Source of the DNA: Takakia lepidozioides
Lineage: Eukaryota; Streptophyta; Takakiopsida; Takakiales; Takakiaceae
Direction of reading: 5' to 3'
Assembly (NCBI GenBank): GCA_030704615.1
Contig: CM060733.1
Location: forward strand, 24,552,001-24,616,000
DNA: 64,000 bases
Shown here: in pieces, positions 1-9,837 of the stretch
How positions within the stretch are numbered: the stretch's first letter is position 1
How the letters are laid out: each line of letters starts with the position of its first letter
Translations under genes and position numbers: made by a program
Notes under the pieces: model-generated
The model's database searches: none
The model's input: the letters and a program-made list of their open reading frames with translations, nothing else
Told to the model about the DNA's origin: nothing

Positions 1-31
1 TTCAAACTCCGGGTGGAGAGTCTACTCCGGG

Positions 32-430
32 TTGAGAGTGAATAAAAAACAGATGGAGAGAGGAAAGGAAGATTGTCAATGCCCAATGTGTAGGCGACCT
101 GAAGATAATATCCATTTTCTGACACATTGTCCAGGGCATTCTCATCAGAGAGCGAACCGCTTCAGGACCATCAAGAATGCAGTCCCTGCATCTCTGTTCA
201 GTAACTTTCAAAATCGCAAAGCTGAGCCTACAGATAGAAAAAGCCACACCTTGCGATTGCTGTTGTCCCACCATCGTGCAGGATCTTCAAAAAACTCCAG
301 CTCTGCTCCGTGCTGCAAATTCAGGGCCGAGTCTGATGAGAGGGCAAAACAGGCTGAAATAGGTCGAAAAGAAGGTGCCCTCACCACATTGTCCTCGACC
401 TTGTGTCAAGACCCATGGAGGATTTGAGTG
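32..430 (+). mobile_element. LINE remnant, C-terminal reverse-transcriptase-associated zinc finger
   Basis: A 131-residue open frame contains the spacing C-x2-C-x7-H-x4-C (CPMC, then H and C in NIHFLTHC). This is the usual zinc finger at the C-terminal end of plant non-LTR retrotransposon reverse transcriptases. Nothing of the reverse transcriptase core lies inside the window, so the rest is either upstream or lost. The call rests on the finger alone. Confidence 0.5.
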
Positions 431-1814
431 ACCATGAACCCAATAGGACCTCCTGTGTGTGCTGCTTGTGTATGTAGTCAGGTCATGTCAATTGGTCTGT
501 GAGAACCACCACGGTGCAGCTGAGCGGGTAGAGATTGAAACACGGCATGCTAAGAGCAAGCTGAATCTCCCAAGAACGGCGAGCTCCCAGCCGAAACCTC
601 CTCGCACACATACATACCCTAGCGTTTCTAGGGTTGCTTGCTTCAGATGCGAAGGTTGCTCCAACTGCGGGCCTCCCATGCATGTTTGCCTCCCGCTCGC
701 TCTAAGTCTGATCACGGCTACCGTGATGGACACCTTTTTAAGTTTTTAAACCTTATTGCAAACCCTATAAGCAACTTTTGATTTTCTTTTTCTTTTTCTT
801 AAAAAGAGGAAACCTCAGGCCCTTGAGGAGGGGGAAAATTTAGCCCCCTTTCATTTATGGGCCATGAGACCTACAGGACGATCAACGCCCAAACATACCG
901 TCACGAACAATCCCACACACGGGATAAGGCAGCGGGTTTGAACCAGTGTATGAACCGCCTGTTATTAGACCGGTTATATATATATATATATATCCGGAGG
1001 AGGTGCAAAAAAAAACCCGGATATAAACAGATCCGACGGAGGCTAGGGGTTGAGATAACCGGCTTCGAGAACCCACAAGCAAGTTTGGTTTTTTATTTAT
1101 TGGTATCTAGCCATGGCCTTAAAAAAGGACCCAGTTATCAATAAATAGTGTCAGCATATACCCTTGCTAAGATTAATGTGACACCAATCTGGTAACTAAG
1201 ATGTCCATTATTGATCATCTGGATGATCCAGTTTCAAGGGCTAACCATCTTGCATGGCTGGTCGATCCTTGCTTGGCATTTATTTAAGTTTTTTTTATAA
1301 AAATATTTTCATCATTTCAATATATGTAAATTTTTATTTTATAAAAATTTCATTTACATGACTGCAATATAACCGTTTTAAGGACCGCCGTTTATCTACT
1401 GGTTATGAAATATATTGAACTTCCAGAACCGGTTCAAAAAACCACCTGTGCAAAGGTCTTTTATAACCGGAATTGAACTTAACCGGGTTTTTGGAAAACA
1501 TCAAAGAACCGCCTCCGGCAGGTTACTTAATTTTTTCTTTTGTCCATTTAACCGCCTCCGAAGGTTCTAAAGAAGGGGCAATTGGCAAAGAACATGCACC
1601 GGAGGAGCTCACGAAAACCTGATAACCGCCCAACACTTCTTTGAACCCCGAACCACCAGGGCGACACACTCTGCACTTACCAGCCGATGTGCTTTTTTCA
1701 AATCTTTTGCACTTTGATTCGTTTTTTTGGTTTTTAAAAAATTCATTCTAGTGGTCAGAGTCTCGGTTTTTTTTTAAATATAAATACACATATATTATAT
1801 ATATAGCCAGAAAA
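431..1814. other. Gene-free flank, low-complexity
   Basis: No coding exon is recognised. The stretch has pyrimidine-rich runs (near 780-800), a (TA)n microsatellite at about 974-992, and many short copies of an AACCG / ACCGCCTCCG motif between 1370 and 1640. The reading frames here lack conserved motifs and look accidental. Confidence 0.5.
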
Positions 1815-1832
1815 GCACGTGTCGACACGTGC
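1815..1832. repeat. Perfect 18-bp palindrome with two G-boxes
   Basis: GCACGTGTCGACACGTGC equals its own reverse complement. It contains CACGTG twice, separated by TCGA. CACGTG is the core of plant bZIP/bHLH sites, but no gene start lies close by, so a regulatory role is unproven. Confidence 0.7.
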
Positions 1833-1854
1833 AGTCATGTGGTGATTCATCCAT

Positions 1855-2086
1855 GTGATGATCTGGCAACATGCATTAGAGTGAGAGTCATGAAGTCATA
1901 TGTGCGTCTAGCAGTATGCACATGTCATTCGCATATAGCCATGTCGGTGACTGGTAGTCATATCCGCCATGTGATGATCTGGCAACATGCATTAGAGTGA
2001 GAGTCGTGAAGTAATATGTGTGTCTATCAATATGCACACGTCATTCTAGTATAACCATGTCCATGACTGGTAGTCATATCCGCCAT
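1855..2086 (+). repeat. Tandem duplication, 2 x 116 bp
   Basis: The copies at 1855-1970 and 1971-2086 both begin GTGATGATCTGGCAACATGC and both end in TATCCGCCAT. They differ by scattered substitutions. No coding capacity is recognised. Confidence 0.85.
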
Positions 2087-2307
2087 GCCAATATTCGTGG
2101 TCAAACATGTTTGACCTGTGTCGAGCAGAGTCTGGAGTCATGCAGTCGCATATACGCCTTCCCCAGACTTGTGTTATGACTTCAAAGGCATTTTACGATT
2201 GCAAATGGCATTTCTGCCACAAATCGGCCATGACTACGCACCCATGGCATTAATGAAAGCCACAATCTGTTGTAGTGTTGCTTTCACAAAAAAATGAGCA
2301 TGAATTC

Positions 2308-2345
2308 AGGAGAGCTTGGGGGGGTGTTAGACATTGAGTGGAGGC
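2308..2345 (+). mobile_element. Possible polypurine tract and LTR start of a decayed retroelement
   Basis: AGGAGAGCTTGGGGGGG followed by TGTTAGAC at 2325 resembles the polypurine-tract/3' LTR junction of plant LTR elements. I found no matching second LTR or pol sequence in the flanks, so this is a weak call. Confidence 0.25.
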
Positions 2346-2924
2346 AGACTAGGGAGCCGATCATCTTGCATGGTGACATGAGGTTTGGGAATCGATCATA
2401 ATTTCAAGTGGACAATGTGGAGGGGAAAAACCAAGATTTGAGGCTCAATGGTGGCAACTCGCTCGAGCATAAATGAATGGGTGACAACTCGGTGTCGAAA
2501 GATGAACTTCCAGAAAGAAGGCTGGTTCAGCAGTTGATGAAACCACTGAATATTACATGGAGCAACGAAGGCGTTGACCGAGGAAAGATGCAGAAGAATC
2601 GTTGATCAAGCTGGCCAGCTCCATGCAATTGATCGATCGATTAGCGAAGAGACCATGGAACACTCCTCTCACCGCAAACCACGGAGCTCCAGTGACTCAC
2701 ATTCTAGTGTGCCCTCTAGTGTGCCCCTAGAATCGCATGTGGCCCTTGCGGTGATTTTGGAAAATTGAAAAGCAAAAAACAAACACTGCATCAACGGAAT
2801 TAACCAAGTAGTAGCACACTAGGGCACACTCTCATCTCATATAGTACAATGAACCAATTTGAGTATACCATCAGGGCCTCAAAATGACATCATTTGTTCT
2901 TTTTCTGTTTTTTCTTTGAACAAC

Positions 2925-3060
2925 CTTACTTTTTTTTAAATTTATTATTTCGAGAACAGGGGACAGAGGCCCCCTGGAGAATTTTATTAATAAAACCGAG
3001 GGAAAAATAACCTCAGGAAACAACCATGAAGAATGAAAAAGGAGACACTGCCCCCTCACC
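2925..3060 (-). mobile_element. LINE 3'-end remnant (antisense)
   Basis: Read on the minus strand, the stretch has TTAATAAAATTCTCCAGGGG, then GGCCTCTGTCCCCTGTTCTC, then an A-rich tail. This is the layout of plant LINE 3' ends. The plus strand carries the tail as the T-run near 2930-2940. No reverse transcriptase is visible nearby. Confidence 0.45.
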
Positions 3061-3164
3061 AAAGCTATGAGGGCTGCAAGCAGCTATGGATGAGTAGGTT
3101 CCCTAGCAGCAGGGAAATGACTACCTAATTTTACCAAAAAAAAGAAAACCTTACAGAACTTAGT

Positions 3165-3262
3165 AGTTAGTAGGTAGGTGGTGGTGTGGGTTACGCACAG
3201 CCAGCAGGTTCGACCCGCCGACGTGTCCATCTGTGAAGTCGAGTTAACCACCGAACCAACGA
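3165..3262 (+). mobile_element. tRNA-derived SINE-like head, copy A
   Basis: The stretch contains GGTTCGACCC, close to a pol III B-box, preceded by an A-box-like segment and followed by GACGTGTCCATC and GTTAACCACC. The same arrangement recurs at about 44580-44690, which suggests one dispersed SINE family rather than a functional tRNA. It cannot be folded as a normal tRNA by eye. Confidence 0.4.
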
Positions 3263-3266
3263 GAGA

Positions 3267-3484
3267 GAAATATACGTTTTGAATAGTGAATTTATTTTTG
3301 TTGTTCTCAACTTGGGTAACCGATGGTTGGATGAATGAGTGGATGGATTCTCAAGCGAATCTCATCCACGGAGCAGAAATATACGTCTTGAATAGTGAAT
3401 TCATTTTCTTGTTCTCAACTTGGGTTACCGATGGATGGATGAGTGGGTGGATGGATGTGTAAACGGGTCTCATCCACGGAGCAG
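3267..3484 (+). repeat. Tandem duplication, 2 x 109 bp, upstream of the RhoGAP gene
   Basis: The copies at 3267-3375 and 3376-3484 share GAAATATACGTYTTGAATAG at the start and CTCATCCACGGAGCAG at the end, with an internal GGATGGATGA run. The duplication ends about 610 bp before the inferred start codon, next to the likely 5' UTR exon, so it may be promoter DNA. Confidence 0.85.
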
Positions 3485-4096
3485 TGTGCTTTGTGTTTTG
3501 AGAGGTTTCGTGGAAGGAGGAGAGCGAGCGAAGGAGACGAAGGGCAGTGCGAGATTGCAGTGTACCTTACCTTGTGTGAATCGTTGTTGGCACACAGATT
3601 GATGAGCTCTCTCAATTGATAAGTTACTGGCTTGACGACACTCATCGGAGACACGTCTCCCATCTCCGATCACTGGGCTGTCCTCTCGCTCCACAGGTGC
3701 ATCCGCTCGTTGTGATTTTTAGGGGTTGTGTGTTGAATCTGTGATTAGTTTATGGATGGGACTTGGCCTAATGTCAAGGTTATGTTGCGTTGGAGATCAA
3801 TGGATTGGTGTATGCTGGTTTTCATGGGCGTGGGTGCCGTCGCGTATGGATCTAGGGTTTGTTGGAGTGAGCTAGTCAGGTCGGGTTTATAATTATTTCG
3901 TTAAATTCTTGGAAGTTTGATGGGGGGCATTCCTAAGTTGGAATGCAGCCGACGCTGACTGAGAATTTTAATAATGGAATTATCGGTGTCAGATTATCAA
4001 TTTTTAGGGTTAGATTGCCGTGTTCGTTTTATGGAGCATGGGTTCTGGTGGATGTTTGGCTTGAAATGCAGGTTGTAGGCTGAGTAGGTTGTGGAC

Positions 4097-7000
4097 ATGT
4101 CGTCAGGTCAATGGCGTGAGAAAGCTGGCGATTTCTTCTCTTCTTCAAGTGAGTAACCTGTGATTTGCGTTACGCTATCTATTATTGACGGCAGAAGACT
4201 CCCATTAACTTTCACTTAGTACAGAGAGGAAAACCTACTCCTGAAATGTATACATTACAAGTGTTCCCCTATCTCAAGTTTTACCTACTGTACCTGATAT
4301 GCGTGTGCATGTACTTCACGACAAATGGTGATCCTTTAGTAGTCTGTGATGTGATAGGGGGCACTTCTATTCTCATAACCAGGCAATGCTTGTTGAATAC
4401 GGGGAGCCAAAAATAGAGGAAACCAGAGAATTAGTTTCTTTTCTTTTCTTTTGTATCAGCCCCGTTGGATTTAAACCCTCATGGATGATTGTGTATAGGT
4501 TAGAAATTAGTGGTGCCACAGCAGCTGGTGACAATCCATTTGGTGGCTTATGTGAGGCTGATCCTAGAGTCACCAGTCATGCCACATGTTATTCAGATCA
4601 GTCAACTTGCATATAAGCTCATATAGGTGCTGAATGGAGTTTATCATCTATGGGAGGCCGTTTCAACAGAGCTACACCTGGCGGTTGCATTGAAGTCTTG
4701 CAGGAAACAGCCTGAATGCAGTTTATTTGACAGTCACTGTTTTAGATACTGCAGATCCACAAATCTGGTCTGTTGAGGAACACATATGTGACACACTTCT
4801 CTGTACTAGTTGAATTGCATTTGCACCGGGCATAGAGGGAGGTCTGGTAGCCCAGTCTTGTGAACATTAATCTTATTTGACGTATTGAGAGAGGGAGGTG
4901 GGGAGCAGGTGTGAAGTTGAAGCAGGCCACACAGGTAGCAGGGGAGGTAGCGAAGACAGCCGGGTCAAGTGTGGCTGATGCCGCCGAGCGAGCTGGGTCA
5001 GTGGTGCGTTCACGGTGGTCGCTGCTCCAACAACAACAGTCCAAAGATGGGGGACCTACTGTGCAAACCCGCTTGCGCTCCGCAAGCACGGTGCTCAAGA
5101 AGAATCTGCTTGAGACAAAGGAGAAGGTGGCAATTGGCTTGGTGGACACCAGAGAGAAAGTTTCCATAGGGCTGTCAGATACCAAGGAAAAGGTGGCCAT
5201 TGGCAGAGTTAAAGTTGAAGAGGTAACTCATTTTTTGTTGATTTGAGGTTGGTCTGACTCTGGAACTACAGCGTCCCTGTTGACTCCTTGTTAGGATGCT
5301 GAACCTCTGGGGGAATCAAGCATTGTCACTGTACTCGCATCTTCCGCGGTAATTGGTGCATAACTGTTGTGTGTTCAGTCGTAATCAATGGAGCCCAATG
5401 TCTCCTGTCCATTTGGAACAAATGAAGAGTTTTGCAAATGGACTTGTCTTACAGATCTAGGTACATGATTATCTCTGGAGATTAATACTGACAATCCATT
5501 CTCGCTTAGAGGTCGGACATGTCCTCCTATGCTAGCTTGACATGATGAATTGTCCGCAGACTTATTTTTTACTGATGTGGCAGATAGCTAAAAGGGCGAC
5601 ACAACGAAGCAAAGTTCTACTTGCCAACATAGATTGGTGGCAGAAGGTATGCACTTTTTTTGATGTTTCGGCTGGTGTGTCAGAATGTTTGGTCGTTGGT
5701 TACATCTTTTTTGTCCCAAAGTCGAAGGGTTTGCCGTATAAGAAGGGTTTGAGGTGCTGCAGTATGGTTTTTTCCAACTACAGCATTTTGTCCCTGTTGA
5801 ACCTTATCAGTCACTGAGAAGCCAGTTTCATTGAAAGCTTGAGACCTGCTCGATGGGTTACTAAAAGGTTTATTTGGTAAGTAGTGGTTGATCTTTCTGG
5901 AGGCCACTATCTTTCCACATTGGCTGGTAGGCATATGGAGTCCTAGTGTTGTCCTGGGGTAGGTTTCTTGGGTTGTGGAAGGTATTCAACCTGCATACAT
6001 TAAGTCTGCAACATTCTGCTATCACAATTAGCTATCCAATTGACACCTGAGTGTTTGCATGTCCGCAGGGGCCCGATGAGAAGGCTGGTGAGCACCAACC
6101 AGGAATTTTTGCTATGACTTTCATGCAAACAGTTCCTTCTTAGGAGAACAATGAAGCAGGGTTGGAGGGGGTAGGGTGAGTGCAGTAAGATTGTGATTTT
6201 GTCAGGAGACTGCAAACCTAGTCTTACCAAGGGAGCATGCATTAACATCCTTCTGTTGGGATCGATCAAGGGGGATTACTCTATGCAACCATGGTTGGAG
6301 GGGCAAGTGGGAGGAAATTTTGGGGTAGGGCGAGTGCAATAAGATTGTGATTTTGTCAGGAGACTGCAAACCTAGTCTTACCAAGGGCGCATGTATGCAC
6401 TGTCGATGTATGCACTGTCATCCTTCTGTTGGGATCGATCAAGGGGGATTACTCTATGCAACCATGGTTGATTGTATTGATACGAAAATACCTATGGGAG
6501 CAAGGGCACAATTAAGTAGCCTAACGACTCACCCAAAGATGAAGTTTGAGCAGCAGAGCTGAAGGCACTAGGCCCAACTTCCACAGCCTATGGTCTGCCA
6601 ATGAAATTTGGCAAGAAACAGTGTTACAAAGGTGGTGTATGCTCATCTGTATGCTCATACCCAATGGTAGATACACGTCACAGCTCATACCTCCAAATCA
6701 GAAATGTGGCATGCCTCTCTTCACAGTCGGTCTGTTGTTCACATAGGTAGTAAAGTTTCACTCTTCATCCATTGACTCCTGCTTTCCATGGATGGGTATC
6801 GAGAGCACATGGTGACTGTTGCTCTCAGTTTTTGGGGTGCCGCTGGAGATTCTTGTGCAGAGGCAGAAGAGCCCAAGACCCATTCCGCAAATTGTGATAA
6901 AATGCGTTGATTGCCTGGTTAAATCAGGTGGCCTTCTTGCCCACGAGTTTTTCTCCCTGGTCATGGTAATGCATCTGGGTGGCTAGGTTATGGTAACGTC

Positions 7001-9139
7001 TGGGATGCAGGTCTGTGGCTGCTGTACTTTTACTCTACTCTTCTGTACCCCTTTTCTGGTGAGCCAGCATTATGCTGACTAGATAGAGCCAGCCGATTGT
7101 AGCATAGAGTTATCAGAAGCTAGGAATAGTAGCTTTGTTCTGTCAAGACAAGCCAGTATACTTGCTCTCCGTTTGATCTGTTGTCACTGTTATAGGTTCA
7201 AGAGATCAAATTGTCCCTTATTGAATATGCTCTCTGAGGTCTTGATCTGTTTTTTAAAAGTTGGAGGCACCTTGCAGGGTTACATGCAGAGTACCTATTT
7301 AAGCAAGACGGTGACCAAGTGATGCTCGACCGCCTTGTCAACTCATGTCATGAAGGTGCTACTTCTGCCTCTCCCCTACATTTCCACATACAATGTTAGG
7401 GTCAACCTTCATTTCAGCCAAGGATCTAAAATTCTAGTATGTAACAGTGTTATAGCAGGAGATGTAAGGTCACAAATCACAACCAGACAATCTAAGATGA
7501 TGGATTTTATTCTTTTTATCACTACGTAGCATTGGAAAGATAATTGGCAGATGGTGTATGCATCCTTTGACATGCTCTAGCTGTATTGTCATCTTGGTGG
7601 GGGGCACAGATTCAAATGCGATCTTGCCAGATGGGGCTAGTCCAATTGATGTGGCAGCCTTGCTGAAGCTGTACCTGCGGATGTTACCTGAGCCCGTCTT
7701 GACATTTGAGTTATATGACGAGATTGTGGATGCTAGGGGCAGTGCCCGCCTGCTACACCAATATCTGGCCACACTACCTGCTGCCAACTACTCCACTCTT
7801 GAATGCCTCACTGCCCTTCTGCTACGCATCAGCCAAAAGTCAGCTCTCAACAAGGTCCGTGCTCTAGCATCTCTTGCTTAAAGGACCATTGACTTGAGGG
7901 ATCTTCCTCTAGGGTGGGCCCAGTGCTGGACAATGGCTTTGTTGTTGTATGGGCTTTAGTCGAGAGAAGCGTTGCCATTATGCTGCCATAATGCTCTTAA
8001 TGATGCCTATGGCAGCTTTGGCCTTGTGAAGCGTTTCTGTCTGCATTATCGATGGCCCAAGCATGCTTTCATCGCATGTGTGACGATTCGAAATAGTTCA
8101 GTTTGTCAAGAATTACTGTCCGTGTCCTTGATGGGCTGTGGTTTTCATTTTGCTTGATCCTTTCTTGGTGACCAACAAACAGTCCTCCAGTCTCCTTGGC
8201 CATGGTGGTGGAGCACCCTCTGCACTAAGGCTAACCCCACTGACTGAGGTTTGTTTGTTTTTCTTTTGAGGTTTCTTGTTTGACGGGTAGCAGTTGTACA
8301 GATGGATGCCCACAGCCTGGCAATTGAGCTTGCGCCAGCCTTACTTTGGAGGAAGAACAAAGTAAGTTCATCAGAGTCACTGAATGGAGAAGAGAGTCAG
8401 AAAGTATCGTCGGGTGCCAGGGCATCACGGCGGTTGTCAGGTGCAAAGTCAGCTCGTGGAAGTGGGGAGGAGGCCACAGAGGACAGCAAGGGATTGCCAC
8501 TGGTTAAACCCACTAGTGTGTCAGTACGTGTGAATGTGCAAGCTGGGGCAGATGATGAATGGTCTGAATTTCAAGGTCTGCTGTTCACACCATGTTCACA
8601 ATATTATGTGCATGTTTTGTTTGAAGTATTTTAGCCAGATTCTGGTGCTCAATCTCCTCCTTTGGCAGCAAGCTCTTATGGACCACAGCCTTCAGGGTCC
8701 GCTTGGTTTGATTTGCAGCGGGGCAAAACAAAATATGTGAAGCTTGAGAGGACCATGGTTAGCTACAGGATATCTTGTGATTGGAAGGTTGTCCATGCGT
8801 TCTTCAGATGGTAAGAGAGTTGTATGGTGGTAACAGTGTTGCCTTCAGTGTTGAGTGATTCAGATGGGATATGCGAGGGAGGAAATTAGCCCTAATCACT
8901 ATTTATGGGAGTCTGGAGGTTTTGTGATTCTGACATAAACTGAGACAACATGCTTGCAAGCAGGTGAAGGTCTTCTCAATGGGGGCTCCGAGGATGAGAA
9001 GTCAGCCCAAATCCCACTGGATGATGAACCATCATCCCTTGACTTAGCAGTTGTGGAGGCAGTCCAGTGTTTAATAGAGCACCACGATGTCGTCTTTGCC
9101 GATGCCATTGAGGCAGTGTGGCAGGAAATAGGTGGATAG
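4097..9139 (+). CDS. RhoGAP-family protein (plant At5g61530-like), 10 exons
   Basis: Predicted 478-residue RhoGAP-domain protein that would act on Rho/ROP small GTPases; the resemblance is to the small plant family typified by Arabidopsis At5g61530. Exons: 4097-4148, 4909-5222, 5584-5646, 6069-6087 (19-nt micro-exon), 6829-6927, 7278-7355, 7610-7854, 8302-8575, 8639-8736, 8945-9139. All phases close. The last acceptor (8944/8945) has a poor pyrimidine tract and is the least certain boundary. A 5' UTR intron at about 3697-4071 is likely. The N-terminal part holds GEVAKTAGSSVADAAERAGS and three 11-residue repeats of the type DTKEKVAIGxx. The GAP core has VDVAALLKLYLRMLPEPVLT and ALLLRISQKSALNK. 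Where classical RhoGAPs have the arginine finger (GLFRxxG), this one reads YLFKQDG, so catalysis is doubtful. The end, VVEAVQCLIEHHDVVFADA, is family-typical. A poly(A) signal AATAAA lies at 9259. Confidence 0.9.
5112..5210 (+). repeat. Coding repeat, 3 x 33 bp (11 residues)
   Basis: Within exon 2 of the RhoGAP-like gene three consecutive 11-residue units read ETKEKVAIGLV, DTREKVSIGLS and DTKEKVAIGRV. The Lys/Glu/Thr pattern is reminiscent of LEA-type amphipathic helices. As I recall the Arabidopsis relative, it has about one such unit, so this looks like a local expansion. Confidence 0.8.
6167..6470 (+). repeat. Direct duplication (~130-150 bp) inside a RhoGAP intron
   Basis: Copy 1 (about 6167-6297) and copy 2 (about 6322-6470) share GATTGTGATTTTGTCAGGAG and GATCGATCAAGGGGGATTAC, ending in CAACCATGGTTG. 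Copy 2 has an extra short stretch built from TGTATGCACTGTC. They lie in the intron between exons 4 and 5 and have no coding role. Confidence 0.85.
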
Positions 9140-9837
9140 GCTCTGGTGTGTCTGCATGCAATCTGTAAAGTAGCAAGTTTGTTCGGTTGTAAATGTCACA
9201 AATTCTTGGCTACCACAGGTGTTAGGTGGCTGCTTCTTTTTCGCTGGAGGCATCATGTAATAAATACTGGACACAAGTTGACAGGCATTATGGATTTATA
9301 CGTGTTATTGTGACTGATGAATTTCTACTGTGCTCTCCCGCTGTGTGATAATTTTTCCGGTGACTGTAGTTTAGTTGGCTTCTAAGTCCTACAGTTCTAG
9401 CGGTTGAGTCATCTTGGCCTCAGGTGCCTCGGGCCTGCAGTAGGACTATGCTAGTTACATGCTGATGTAGCTGATAATGCTTAGAGTGAAATGACCCTTC
9501 AGAATTGCCTTCCTTTGTTAGTATCCACCTCTTCCAGCCAGGGCAGAGCAGGGGAATCCATGTCACTATTCTTACGCCTGCAAACTTCACAAAGATTACA
9601 GCCCCCAGAGGCCATATACCTAAACCGTAGGGGAAAAAGCTCCTGGGGACCTCGAGGTGGATTGCTGGAAAAGGTAAGGCGACCCGCCCAGTTTGCTAGC
9701 CAATCTATCTCAAGCTTGAACTTCAAGGGGCTGACAACATGTTTACAATGCTTCTCACAATGCAATGTCATAGTATATCCTGATCTCATCTTCACTAGTG
9801 CACAAAGGCCGAATGTCACCAATAGCAAGCCAGTCCT
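9140..9837. other. 3' region between convergent genes
   Basis: The AATAAA at 9259 is the likely poly(A) signal of the RhoGAP-like gene. The rest lies between two convergent stop codons (9139 and 9838) and probably holds the two 3' UTRs. No further gene is seen. Confidence 0.5.

Noticed and set aside
974-992. (TA)n run as a promoter
   Set aside because: It is a microsatellite with no coding region downstream within reasonable distance.
4742-5200. 152-codon minus-strand frame with repeated TFSLVS-like units
   Set aside because: It is the antisense of the 33-bp coding repeat in RhoGAP exon 2.
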